Positions 8,402-17,418 of a stretch of 64,000 nt of DNA are shown here, piece by piece. Both the position numbers and the translations under genes were made by a program. The DNA is from DASUPK01 sp963774305. GTDB lineage: Bacteria; Actinomycetota; Thermoleophilia; Solirubrobacterales; 70-9. Below the pieces are notes generated by a model. The model saw only the letters and a program-made list of their open reading frames with translations. It made no database searches and was not told where the DNA came from. Position 1 is the first letter of the stretch. Every line of letters begins with the position of its first letter. The DNA is taken from NCBI GenBank assembly GCA_963774305.1, contig CAVZEM010000006.1, positions 1-64,000 on the forward strand, in the 5' to 3' direction.

Positions 8402-10168
8402 TCAGCCCACCACGCCCGCGTGCGCGATGCGGTCGGTGAGCTGCGCGCGCTCGCCCGCGAGGCGGGTGCTGACCTCGTAATCGCCCGCCTTCTGCGCCGC
8501 CGCGATCCCGTCCTCCAGGCGCTGCTGCTCGAGCAGGTCGAGGTTGAGTTGCATCGCGCCTTCGGATGCCGGCTCGCTCTCCGCCCTCATCACCAGCTCC
8601 GTGATCAGAGAGGTGAGCGCCGCATCGTCCCTCGGCAGCCCCGCCATCGGATCCGCCAGGTGCGTTCGCAGCCAGCCCAGCGCCGGCCGCCCCGAGGGCG
8701 AGAGATGTTCATCGGTGAGCCGGTCGACGAATCCCTGCCCCGCGCCGGGCTGCGCGATGCACATCGCGAGCAGCGCCCGCTCGCGCGTCTCGCGCGGCGT
8801 CAGCGACACCGCCACCGGCTTCGGCGGCTTGGCCCCATTGCCGTCGCCGGCCGGTGCGGCGCTCGCCTCCGGCGCCGACCGCACCCGCGCCAGCACCAGG
8901 CTCGCATCGGTGTCCAACCGGTCCGCCACCCTCCGAACCAGCTCGTCGAACCCCAGCGCCGTCTCCCCCATCGCCTTCAGCACCGGACCCACCTCCTCCA
9001 GCACCCGCTCGCGCCCGGCAACGCTGCCGAGGTCTCCTCGACCCAGCGCCACGTCGACCCGGAAGCTGGGCAGATCGATCGCATCCTCGACCAACTTCAT
9101 GAACCGGTCGGCCGAGCCCTCCTTGAGCATGTCCGCGGGGTCCTCGCCCTCCGGCATCGCCGCGACCCGCAGCTCCAGGCTCTTCCCTCCCGCGACCTTC
9201 TGCGCCCGGATCATCGCGTCCGCCCCCGCCCGGTCGGCATCGAGCGCCAGCACCACCGACTCGGTCAGCCCGGCGAGCATCGTGATCTGCTCGGGCGTGA
9301 TCGCCGTCCCCATGATCGCCACGGCCTCCTCCACCCCGGCCTGATGAAGCGCCAGCACGTCGGTGTAGCCCTCCACCACGATCGCCCGCCGCGCCTTAGC
9401 GATCGGCCCTCGCGCCCGGTCGATTCCGTAGAGGGTGTGGCTCTTCCGGTAGAGCTCGCCCTCCGGCGAGTTCAGGTACTTCGGCTTGGAGTCCGGGCTC
9501 AGCGCCCGCGCCCCGAACCCGAGCACCCGCCCGCGCTGGTCGCGGATCGGGAACGTGATCCGGCTCCGGAAGCGGTCGTAGTGGCCGCCCTGCCGTCCCT
9601 TCTGGATCAGCCCGGCCGCGAGCAGCTCATCGACCGCAAAGCCGGCCCGCTGGCTCCCGGTCAGCACCTGGTCCCAGACGCTCGGCGCCATGCCGACCCC
9701 GAAGCGCCGCAGCACGTCCTCACCCAGCCCGCGCTCCTCCAGATAGGCGCGAGCCTTGCCTGCCTTCTGTGACTCCCAGAGGTAGCGCTCGTAGAACTTC
9801 GCCGTTCGCTCCAGCAGCTGCCAGAGCCGCGCCTTTCGCCGCCTCCTCTCCTCCGCCTGCGGATCCTCGTTCTCCCTCTCGAGCTCGACGCCGTAGCGCT
9901 CGGAAAGAGACTCAACGGCCGCCGCGAAGTCGAGTCCCTCCTTCTCCTCGACGAACCGGAAGACATCCCCGCTGGCCTCGCAGCCGAAGCAGTAATAGAG
10001 CTTGTCCCGCGGATTGACCTTGAACGACGGCGTCCGCTCGTCGTGGAACGGGCAGTTGCCCCAGTAGTCCTGGCCCCGCTGCTGGAGGTCGGTGTGCGCC
10101 GAGACGATCTCGACGATGTCCGAGGCCTCCTTCACCCGATCGACGCTGTCGCGCGTGAACCTCGCCAT
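8402..10168 (-). CDS. dnaG: DNA primase
   Basis: 588 aa, the usual length. N-terminal CHC2 zinc-binding domain: CPFHDERTPSF near residue 40 and YCFGCEASGD near 60. The TOPRIM catalytic core follows, with IVVEGYTDVLALHQAG near 265 and LALDADRAG near 310. The C-terminal third would contact DnaB helicase. DnaG makes RNA primers at the replication fork. It is the last gene of a minus-strand run with ppdK and dgt; dgt ends 9 bp upstream, so cotranscription is likely. Start ATG at 10168. Confidence 0.96.
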   Translation of the reverse strand: MARFTRDSVDRVKEASDIVEIVSAHTDLQQRGQDYWGNCPFHDERTPSFKVNPRDKLYYCFGCEASGDVFRFVEEKEGLDFAAAVESLSERYGVELERENEDPQAEERRRRKARLWQLLERTAKFYERYLWESQKAGKARAYLEERGLGEDVLRRFGVGMAPSVWDQVLTGSQRAGFAVDELLAAGLIQKGRQGGHYDRFRSRITFPIRDQRGRVLGFGARALSPDSKPKYLNSPEGELYRKSHTLYGIDRARGPIAKARRAIVVEGYTDVLALHQAGVEEAVAIMGTAITPEQITMLAGLTESVVLALDADRAGADAMIRAQKVAGGKSLELRVAAMPEGEDPADMLKEGSADRFMKLVEDAIDLPSFRVDVALGRGDLGSVAGRERVLEEVGPVLKAMGETALGFDELVRRVADRLDTDASLVLARVRSAPEASAAPAGDGNGAKPPKPVAVSLTPRETRERALLAMCIAQPGAGQGFVDRLTDEHLSPSGRPALGWLRTHLADPMAGLPRDDAALTSLITELVMRAESEPASEGAMQLNLDLLEQQRLEDGIAAAQKAGDYEVSTRLAGERAQLTDRIAHAGVVG

Positions 10169-10177
10169 CCACCCAAT

Positions 10178-11200
10178 CTACTTCCGGGCCACCAGCGCCT
10201 CGTAGGTGCTGAGGCAAAAACGGTCGGTCATTCCGGCGATGTAGTCGGTCACCCGCTGCACCGGATCGGCGTCGGGGTCAGCCTCGGGCACCTCGTCGAG
10301 GTTCGCCAGGTAGTGGTCGAAGAGCGTCCGCACCGCCAGCCGCGCCCGCTCCTGCTCCGCGCGCGCCTCCTCTCCCAGGTAGACCCGCTCGAACATGAAC
10401 TTCCGCAGCCGCAGCATCGCCCCGCCGACCTCGTCGCTCTGGGCGATGTCCCCCTCGGCCCGCGAGCGCTCCACCATGTCCCGGACGAGCAGGTCGATCC
10501 GGCGCGCTCCCGTGTCTCCGAGCAGCTCGATCTGCTCGGCCGGCAGATCGCCGTCCGAGATGATCCCGGCGCGCACCGCGTCGTCGATGTCGTGGTTGAT
10601 GTAGGCGACGCGGTCAACGATCCGCACGACCCGCCCCTCCAGCGTCGCCGGCTTATCCGGCCCGGTGTGGTTCAGGATCCCATCGCGCACCTGCTCGGTC
10701 AGGTTGAGGCCCCGGCCATCCCGCTCCAGCTCGTCCACCACCCGCAGCGAGTGCTCGTTGTGGCGAAAGCGCAGACCGTGCTCCCGCAGCGCCTCGTCCA
10801 GCACCTCCTCGCCGATGTGGCCGAAGGGCGGATGCCCCAGATCGTGCCCCAGCCCGATCGCCTCGGTCAGATCCTCGTTCAGGGCGAGAGCTCGCGCCAC
10901 CGTCCGGGAGATGAAGCAGGCCTCCAGCGTGTGGGTAAGCCGGGTCCGGTAGTGGTCCCCCTCCGGCGCCACGAACACCTGCGTCTTGTGTTTGAGCCGC
11001 CTGAACGCCTTGGAGTGGACGATCCGGTCGCGGTCGCGCTGGAACGGCGTCCGGACCGGGCTGTCCGCCTCGGGCTCCCGCCGCCGGGCCGGATACGAGG
11101 GGGTGGCGAGCTCCCAGAGGAACTCGCTCTCGAGCGCACGGATGCGCTCCTCGAAGGCGCCGGTGGCCTTGGGGGCGGCTTCGATTCGCCTCGCACTCAC
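10178..11200 (-). CDS. dgt: dGTPase-like HD-domain triphosphohydrolase
   Basis: 340 aa. HD-superfamily metal phosphohydrolase of the dGTPase type: RDRDRIVHSKAFRRLKHKTQ, RTRLTHTLEACFISRTVARA and GHDLGHPPFGHIGEE supply the H...HD...D ligands. These enzymes cleave dNTPs to nucleoside and triphosphate and so tune nucleotide pools. The GTG start overlaps the ppdK stop by 4 bp (GTGA, 11197-11200), so translation is coupled. The location next to primase is common in this group of bacteria. Confidence 0.92.
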   Translation of the reverse strand: MSARRIEAAPKATGAFEERIRALESEFLWELATPSYPARRREPEADSPVRTPFQRDRDRIVHSKAFRRLKHKTQVFVAPEGDHYRTRLTHTLEACFISRTVARALALNEDLTEAIGLGHDLGHPPFGHIGEEVLDEALREHGLRFRHNEHSLRVVDELERDGRGLNLTEQVRDGILNHTGPDKPATLEGRVVRIVDRVAYINHDIDDAVRAGIISDGDLPAEQIELLGDTGARRIDLLVRDMVERSRAEGDIAQSDEVGGAMLRLRKFMFERVYLGEEARAEQERARLAVRTLFDHYLANLDEVPEADPDADPVQRVTDYIAGMTDRFCLSTYEALVARK

Positions 11201-13926
11201 CCTTCGATGTTCTCAGCCGCGGCGGCCTGAGCCGCGGCGACGCGGGCGATCGGCACCCGGTACGGCGAGCAGCTGACGTAGTCGAGCCCCATGCGTTGGA
11301 AGAAGCCGATGCTCTCGGGGTCTCCGCCATGCTCTCCGCAGATGCCGAGCTTGATCTTCGGGTTCCCGGTCCGGCCCAGCTCGGTCCCCAGGCGAACCAG
11401 CTCTCCGACCCCCGGCCCGTCGATGGTCTCGAAGGGGCTCTGGTCGAGGATCCCCTGCTCCAGATAGGCGCCTATGAACCTGCCCTCGACGTCGTCCCGC
11501 GAGAGGCCGATCGTCGTCTGAGTCAGGTCGTTGGTCCCGAAGCTGAGGAAGTCCGCATGCCGAGCGATCCGGTCCGCAACAAGGCAGGCGCGGGGCAGCT
11601 CCAGCATCGTCCCGACCGAGTACGGGACCTCTCTCCCCAGGTCGCTCTGAGCCCGGTCCGCCGCCCGGACCACGATCGAGCGCACGTGCTCGAGCTCGGT
11701 CTCGTACGCGATCAGCGGCAGCATGATCTCCACGTGCGGCTTCTCCGCGCCGGCGCCGGCGGCCGCCGCCGCCTCGATGATCGCCCGGACCTGCATCTCG
11801 TAGATCGGCGGATAGAGCACCGCGAGGCGCACGCCCCTGGTTCCCAGCATCGGGTTCGCCTCGTGCAGCTCGTGGACGAGAGCGAGGGTCCGATGTGCTC
11901 GCTCCAGCTCCTCCGGCGCCGCCCCCCTCTCCTCGATCGCCTCGAGCTCGGCCTGGAAGTGCTCGGCCGGCAGGAACTCGTGGAGAGGCGGGTCGAGCAG
12001 CCGGATCGTCACCGGCAATCCGGTCATCTCCCTGAAGATGCCCTCGAAGTCTCCCCGCTGCAGCTCCTGGAGCCGGGCCAGGGCGTCGCGGAAGCGCTCG
12101 TCGACCTCGGTCGGCGGCGCGTCCTCGGTGACCACGAGGCGTCCCTCCCGGAGGTGAGCCCGTCGCCACTCCTCGGCCGCCACGAACATCTCCTTCACCA
12201 GCCGGTCGCGGTCCGCACCGAAGAACATGTGCTCCGTCCGGCACAGGCCGATCCCCTCCGCCCCGAACGAGCGGGCGCGGGCGGCATCGGTCGGCGCGTC
12301 CGCATTCGCCCTCACCCGCAGCTGGCGCAGCTCGTCCGCCCACTCGAGAATCCGCCTGAAGTGCTCGGAGATCTCCGGGGTCACCAGAGGCACGTCGTCC
12401 AGCGTGATCGCCCCGGTGGACCCGTCGATCGCGATCGCCTGCCCCGACCGCAGATCGTGCCCGTTGACCGTGATCACCCCGCGGCCGGGATCGATGTCCA
12501 GCTCCGAGGCGCCGCAGACGCAGGGCCTCCCCATGCCGCGCGCGACCAGCGCCGCGTGCGACGCCTTGCCGCCCTCTGAGGTAAGGATCCCCCGCGCCGC
12601 CGCGAAACCGGCCACGTCCTCGGCCTCGGTGAACGGCCTCACCAGGATCACGTCCTCGCCCTGCCCGCCCCGCTGGACCGCCTCGCTCGCAGTGAAGACG
12701 ATCGCTCCCTTCGCCGCACCAGGTGAGGCAGCGACGCCCGTGGTCAGGACCTCGTACTCGTGGCTCGGGTCGAAGGTCGGATGGAGCAGCGCGTCGAGCT
12801 TTCCGGAATCGATGGTGAGCAGGGCCGCCCCAGGCTCGAGCAGTCCCTCGGACACCGCGTCCACCGCGAACCGGACCGCCGCCTGAGCGGGCCGCTTCGC
12901 GCTGCGGGTCTGCAGCAGATAGAGGCGTCCCTGCTCGACCGTGAACTCGACGTCCTGCATGTCCTTGAAGTGGCGCTCCAGCGTCCGCAGGGCATCGATC
13001 AGCTCATGGTGTGCCTCCGGGAGCAGCTTCGCCATCTCATCGAGACCCTGCGTGTTCCGGACCCCCGAGACCACGTCCTCCCCCTGCGCGTTGACCAGGA
13101 AGTCGCCGGAGGGCTCCGGGGCGCCGGTCATCTCGTCGCGAGTGAAGGCGACTCCCGACCCCGAGTCCTCGCCTCGGTTCCCGAAGACCATCTGCTGGAC
13201 GTTGACCGCCGTGCCCCACCGCTCAGGGATCCCGCTCAGGCGCCGGTACTCGACGGCGCGCCGGCCGTTCCAGGAATCGAAGACCGCTCGGATCGCCGAG
13301 TCCAGCTGCGCCCGCGGCTCCTCCGGGAACTCCTCGCCAGTCGCCTCCCGATAGACCTCGCGAAACCGATCCGTGAGTCGCTTCAGGTCCTCGACGTCCA
13401 GCTCGGTGTCGAGCTGCACGCCGCGCTCGCGCTTCACCTCCGCGATCGCATCCTCGTAGCGCTCGCCGGGTATGCCGCGAACGACGTTGCCGAACATCTG
13501 GACCAGCCGCCTGTACGAGTCCCACGCGAAGCGCTCGTTGCCCGTCCTCTCGGCGAGGCCGGCGACGGACCGGTCGTTGAGACCCAGGTTGAGAACGGTG
13601 TCGAGCATGCCGGGCATCGAGACCCTCGCTCCGGAACGGACCGAGACCAGCAGCGGATCCTCGCCATCGCCGAGGCGCCGCCCGGCCTCGCGCTCGAGCC
13701 GCCCGAGGGCCTCATCCACCTGATCATCGAGACCCTGCGGTTTCTCCCCTCCCGAGTCCATATACGCGACGCACGCCTCGGTCGTGACGGTGAACCCGGC
13801 GGGAACGCTTGCCTCCCCCAGCACCTGCGTCATCTCGGCGAGGTTGGCGCCCTTGCCCCCGAGCAGGTCCCGCATCTCGCGCGAACCTTCGGAGAAGTCA
13901 TACACGTACTTTGGTTTCGAGGCCAC
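11197..13926 (-). CDS. ppdK: Pyruvate, phosphate dikinase
   Basis: 909 aa, full length. N-terminal ATP-grasp domain (YDFSEGSREMRDLLGGKGAN), central phosphohistidine domain with SEGGKASHAALVARGMG (catalytic His near residue 455), and C-terminal TIM barrel with GTEGIGLCRTEHMFF-like sequence and LGICGEHGGDPESIGFF near the end. It interconverts pyruvate, ATP and Pi with PEP, AMP and PPi. The GTG at 13926 gives the expected N-terminus, although AGGAGG lies almost against it. It heads the ppdK-dgt-dnaG run and is divergent from the SDR gene, with only 31 bp between the two starts. Confidence 0.95.
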   Translation of the reverse strand: MASKPKYVYDFSEGSREMRDLLGGKGANLAEMTQVLGEASVPAGFTVTTEACVAYMDSGGEKPQGLDDQVDEALGRLEREAGRRLGDGEDPLLVSVRSGARVSMPGMLDTVLNLGLNDRSVAGLAERTGNERFAWDSYRRLVQMFGNVVRGIPGERYEDAIAEVKRERGVQLDTELDVEDLKRLTDRFREVYREATGEEFPEEPRAQLDSAIRAVFDSWNGRRAVEYRRLSGIPERWGTAVNVQQMVFGNRGEDSGSGVAFTRDEMTGAPEPSGDFLVNAQGEDVVSGVRNTQGLDEMAKLLPEAHHELIDALRTLERHFKDMQDVEFTVEQGRLYLLQTRSAKRPAQAAVRFAVDAVSEGLLEPGAALLTIDSGKLDALLHPTFDPSHEYEVLTTGVAASPGAAKGAIVFTASEAVQRGGQGEDVILVRPFTEAEDVAGFAAARGILTSEGGKASHAALVARGMGRPCVCGASELDIDPGRGVITVNGHDLRSGQAIAIDGSTGAITLDDVPLVTPEISEHFRRILEWADELRQLRVRANADAPTDAARARSFGAEGIGLCRTEHMFFGADRDRLVKEMFVAAEEWRRAHLREGRLVVTEDAPPTEVDERFRDALARLQELQRGDFEGIFREMTGLPVTIRLLDPPLHEFLPAEHFQAELEAIEERGAAPEELERAHRTLALVHELHEANPMLGTRGVRLAVLYPPIYEMQVRAIIEAAAAAGAGAEKPHVEIMLPLIAYETELEHVRSIVVRAADRAQSDLGREVPYSVGTMLELPRACLVADRIARHADFLSFGTNDLTQTTIGLSRDDVEGRFIGAYLEQGILDQSPFETIDGPGVGELVRLGTELGRTGNPKIKLGICGEHGGDPESIGFFQRMGLDYVSCSPYRVPIARVAAAQAAAAENIEG

Positions 13927-13957
13927 CCTCCTAGGGCCTGACTATAGGCTCCGGAAC

Positions 13958-14713
13958 GTGGCTGAGACGGCCCTGATCACTGGAGCATCATCGGGCATCG
14001 GCGAGGAGTTCGCGAGGCAGCTCGCCGCGCGGGGCTACGACCTGATCCTGGTCGCGCGCCGAAAGGACCGGCTCGAGAAGCTGGCGCAGGAACTTTCGAC
14101 GACGACCCATGTGATCGAGTGCGACCTCGGATCCGAGGCCACGAAGCTTCCCGGCAAGGTCGAAAAGCTCGGGGTCGACGTGGACCTGTTGGTGAACAAC
14201 GCCGGCTTCGGTCTGCGCGGCCGCTTCCTCGAGCTCGACCCCGAGCGCGAGGCCGAGATGATCCGGGTGAACTGCGAGGCCGTCGTCATCCTCACCCACG
14301 CCTTTCTCCCCGGGATGGTCGAGCGCGGACGCGGAGGCGTGATCACGGTCGCCTCCACCGCTGGAATGCAGCCCCTTCCCTACGAGACCACCTACGGCGC
14401 CAGCAAGGCGTTCGCCATCTCCTTCATGGAGGCCCTCTCGATGGAGCTCACGGGAACCGGCGTCAAGGCTCTGGTCGTCAACCCCGGTCCGGTGAAGACC
14501 GAGTGGCAGTCGGTCGCCGGCTACGACGAGAGCACCCGGATCATGCCCGGGATGATCACCGCGGAACGCTGCGTCACCGACTCCCTTCGGGCGTATGACC
14601 GAGGCAAGCGCTCGGTCATACCGGGCAGTCTCTTCCCATGGGTGATGCGCGCAACCGTCGCCCCGAAGCCGGTCAAGCTCAAGGTCGCCGAGCGCATCTA
14701 CCGCCCGGATTAG
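13958..14713 (+). CDS. Short-chain dehydrogenase/reductase
   Basis: 251 aa from the GTG at 13958, which places the protein start directly at ETALITGASSGIGEEF. Classical SDR: TGxxxGIG cofactor loop, NNAGFG near residue 84, Ser in VASTAGMQ near 138 and YGASK near 151. NAD(P)-dependent; substrate unknown. It belongs to the subgroup often annotated DltE-like. The longer upstream frame runs into the ppdK start region and is rejected. It ends 1 bp before the recO stop on the other strand. Confidence 0.88.
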   Translation: MAETALITGASSGIGEEFARQLAARGYDLILVARRKDRLEKLAQELSTTTHVIECDLGSEATKLPGKVEKLGVDVDLLVNNAGFGLRGRFLELDPEREAEMIRVNCEAVVILTHAFLPGMVERGRGGVITVASTAGMQPLPYETTYGASKAFAISFMEALSMELTGTGVKALVVNPGPVKTEWQSVAGYDESTRIMPGMITAERCVTDSLRAYDRGKRSVIPGSLFPWVMRATVAPKPVKLKVAERIYRPD

Positions 14714-15433
14714 CTAGGCGGCGGCGCGCAGGTGCACGTGCGCATGGTGCTCGAGCGTCTCGGTGATCGCGCGGTCGGCCTGCGCCGCGACGGGTCGCTC
14801 CGCCGCCGGCGCCTCCGAGAGCGGACGCGCCAGCGCATCGACCATAAACCGGTGTGCCTCCTCGCTGAACGGGAAGCCGCCCCCCTCACAGCTCGCGCAG
14901 ACAACTCCTCCAGCCGATCCCGAGAAGGCCGCCAGGTGCTCGGCCTCCCCGCAGCTCGCGCAGCTCGCCAGCTCCGGTGAGAACCCGGCCGCCAGCGCCA
15001 GCTTGAGCCTGAAGGCCAGTGTGGCCCCCGGAGCGCTGGCCGACTCCGGATCGGCGTCGAGCAGCCAGAGGTAGTTGCAGAGCAGGTTGTAGGCGGCCTC
15101 GTTCGGCTCACCCGAGTCGAGCAGCCGCAGGACCGCGTCGCAGGCCCGGCCCGCCGATCCGAGCGCGGCCCCGTTCGACCGCAGCGTCCCGTGGCCGTCG
15201 ACGGTGGACGCCCCGGTCACCGTGAACAGATCGCCCCGCCCCTCGTAGAGGACGAGGTCCAGCCGGAAGAACGGCTCCAGCCGGCCCCCGAAGCGCGACT
15301 TCGGCCGCCGCGACCCCTTCGCGATCGCCCCGATCCGCCCGCGGGTGGCGGAATAGAGATGGACGATCCGATCGGCCTCGCCGTAGCGAATGCTGCGCAG
15401 CACGACCGCCTCGGTCTTGAAGTTCCCGGGCAT
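14714..15433 (-). CDS. recO: DNA repair protein RecO
   Basis: 239 aa. N-terminal OB-fold with KTEAVVLRSIRYGEADRI and GAIAKGSRRPKSRFGG, then an all-helical domain, and a zinc site formed by CASCGEAEHL (~residue 152) and CASCEGGG. RecO loads RecA together with RecR in RecF-pathway recombination. It stands convergent to the SDR gene with no gap. Length and the paired CxxC motifs fit the family well. Confidence 0.93.
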   Translation of the reverse strand: MPGNFKTEAVVLRSIRYGEADRIVHLYSATRGRIGAIAKGSRRPKSRFGGRLEPFFRLDLVLYEGRGDLFTVTGASTVDGHGTLRSNGAALGSAGRACDAVLRLLDSGEPNEAAYNLLCNYLWLLDADPESASAPGATLAFRLKLALAAGFSPELASCASCGEAEHLAAFSGSAGGVVCASCEGGGFPFSEEAHRFMVDALARPLSEAPAAERPVAAQADRAITETLEHHAHVHLRAAA

Positions 15434-15483
15434 GGCCCACTGACGTTCCCGAAGCCCCCGGACGGGTTTTGGTCAAACGCGCT

Positions 15484-16416
15484 TCAGCCCGCTGGGCGCA
15501 CCGCGTCCCGGATCGCCGCCGCCGTGACCGTCGCCGCGGCCGCGCCGATCTGAAACGGCGCGAACTGGTTCGGCTCTCCTCGGCCCGAGGCCAGGCAGAA
15601 GACGACGTCGCCGTCCACGGGCGTGAACACCGGGTCGATGGCGCGGCCCATCCCCGCGGTCGCGGCGCGCGCGACGATCGAGCACTGTCGCTTGTCGAGC
15701 GCCGCGTCAGTGCAGACGACGACCGGCGTCGAGTTGCCCTCCGGGACCCGGAACTCCGGTGGCTCCTCCATCGCGGCGATCAGCTCCGCGCCGCGCAGCT
15801 CCTTTCCCTCCTCGCCGCGCGGACCGGCCAGGACGGAGCCGTCCTCGTCGATCACGTCCCCCGCCGCGTTGACGGTCGCGATCGCGGCCACCGTGTGCCC
15901 GGTCCCGGTGACCAGCGCCGCGTAGCCGACGCCGCCCTGCCGTGCTCGGTCGCGGCCCAGGAGCTTGCCGACCGTGGCGCCTGTCCCGGCCCCCACCGCG
16001 CCGCGCTCGGGCACTCCCTGGGCCGCCGCCTCGCAGGCCTCATAGCCCTCGTCAGGCCCGGGCCGCACCTTCCCCTCGCCGGAGGGCAGGTCGTAGATCA
16101 CCGCTGAGGGGACCAGCGGCACCCGCCCATAGGGCGTGAAGTAGCCACGGTCGTGGTCCTCGAGCCAGCGGACCACACCATCGGCCGCGGCCAGTCCGAA
16201 GGCGCTGCCTCCGGTGATCAGGATCGCGTTCGCCTCACTGGCGTTCGCGAGCGGCCGCAGCGTGTCGGTCTCCCTGGTGCCCGGCCCGCCGCCATGTACG
16301 CAGACACCGCCGGGCGTCTCGGGAGGAGGGATCACCACGGTGCAACCCGTCCCGCCGACCGGGTCCGACCAGTGCCCCACGGCGAAGCCCTCCGGGAGCG
16401 GAACGAGCTGGCTCAT
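15484..16416 (-). CDS. P1 family peptidase (S58, DmpA-like)
   Basis: 310 aa from ATG 16416. It matches self-processing L-aminopeptidase/D-esterases of the DmpA family: VGHWSDPVGGTGCTVV at the N-terminus, GGSAFGLAAADGVVRWLE near residue 85, and EGNSTPVVVCTDAALDK near 225, where Ser after Gly-Asn is the likely nucleophile exposed by autocleavage. These enzymes release N-terminal amino acids from peptides or amides. The start overlaps the mutM stop by 4 bp (ATGA), so it is coupled to mutM. Confidence 0.85.
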   Translation of the reverse strand: MSQLVPLPEGFAVGHWSDPVGGTGCTVVIPPPETPGGVCVHGGGPGTRETDTLRPLANASEANAILITGGSAFGLAAADGVVRWLEDHDRGYFTPYGRVPLVPSAVIYDLPSGEGKVRPGPDEGYEACEAAAQGVPERGAVGAGTGATVGKLLGRDRARQGGVGYAALVTGTGHTVAAIATVNAAGDVIDEDGSVLAGPRGEEGKELRGAELIAAMEEPPEFRVPEGNSTPVVVCTDAALDKRQCSIVARAATAGMGRAIDPVFTPVDGDVVFCLASGRGEPNQFAPFQIGAAAATVTAAAIRDAVRPAG

Positions 16417-17351
16417 TGTGTTCGTGCCTTCCGCGGCGATCGCTTCGGCCGCCGTCGCAGCCGCTCCTGGCAGTTCGGGCAATAGTAGGTCGAGCGGCCC
16501 GTGACGACGATGCGCTGGATCACGCCTCCATCGTCGCGCAGACAGGCCTCGCCCTCGCGGGTGTGGACCAGGAACTCATCCTGCATCGAGCCGCGCTCGC
16601 CGCGGGAGTCGCGGTAGTCGTCAATGCTCGCCCCGCCATGATCGAGTCCGGCCCGGAGCGCACCGACGATCCCCTCCACAAGCCGCTCGGCATGCTCGTG
16701 CTTCATCGATCCCGCCGGCGATAGCGGGTGCAGCCTCGCCCGCCAGAGGGCCTCGTCGGCGTAGATGTTCCCGATGCCGGCCACCCGGGACTGAGTCAGC
16801 AGGAATGACTTGAGCGGCGCCTTCCGGTCCTTGGCCAGCTCGAGGAGCCGCTCGGGCGTGAGCTCACCCGAGAGCGGCTCGACCCCGAGGCGGGTCGCGA
16901 AGAACTCGTCGAGCTGATCGCCGGCGTCCAGCACAACGGCCTGCCCGAAGCGGCGCACGTCGGTGAACACCAGGGTGCGGCCGTCGTCGAGCTCGAAGCG
17001 GGCCCTGACGTGGCTCGGCTCCGGTGCGGCCTCGTAGAGGCGCGGGCCGTCGAGCCGCTCGCTCTTCATCAGATCCGCGGTCTCACCGTGCTCGGAATCG
17101 CGCAGCAGCAGGTTGCCGGTCATCCGCAGGTGCATGGCGAGCGTGCGGCCTCCCTCCAGGCCGATCAGCAGGTACTTCCCGCGGCGGGCGACGGCGGTCA
17201 CCTCTCGTCCCGCGACGGCGCGCTCCAGCGAGCTGGGCGACTCCGGGCGCGTCAGCCGCTCGTCGAGGACCGATGCGGACCTGATCCGCTTCCCGACCAG
17301 CTCCGGCTCGAGCTGGCGACGGACCGTCTCCACCTCCGGCAACTCGGGCAT
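16413..17351 (-). CDS. mutM: Formamidopyrimidine-DNA glycosylase (Fpg)
   Basis: 312 aa. Starts MPELPEVETVRRQLEPEL, with catalytic Pro2 and Glu3; the helix-two-turn-helix contains QSRVAGIGNIYADEALWRA. It removes oxidised purines such as 8-oxoguanine. The C-terminal zinc finger is unusual: the first ligand pair reads CLRD in place of CxxC, while the second pair CPNC is intact. Asp can bind zinc in some sites, so the finger may still fold. A basic tail follows. It is upstream of and coupled to the P1 peptidase gene. Confidence 0.93.
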   Translation of the reverse strand: MPELPEVETVRRQLEPELVGKRIRSASVLDERLTRPESPSSLERAVAGREVTAVARRGKYLLIGLEGGRTLAMHLRMTGNLLLRDSEHGETADLMKSERLDGPRLYEAAPEPSHVRARFELDDGRTLVFTDVRRFGQAVVLDAGDQLDEFFATRLGVEPLSGELTPERLLELAKDRKAPLKSFLLTQSRVAGIGNIYADEALWRARLHPLSPAGSMKHEHAERLVEGIVGALRAGLDHGGASIDDYRDSRGERGSMQDEFLVHTREGEACLRDDGGVIQRIVVTGRSTYYCPNCQERLRRRPKRSPRKARTQ

Positions 17352-17418
17352 GGGAGGAGGCTATTGAGGGACGGCTTCGCCATCAAACGCGCACGCAGCG
17401 CCCGCCCAGCACAAGTCG

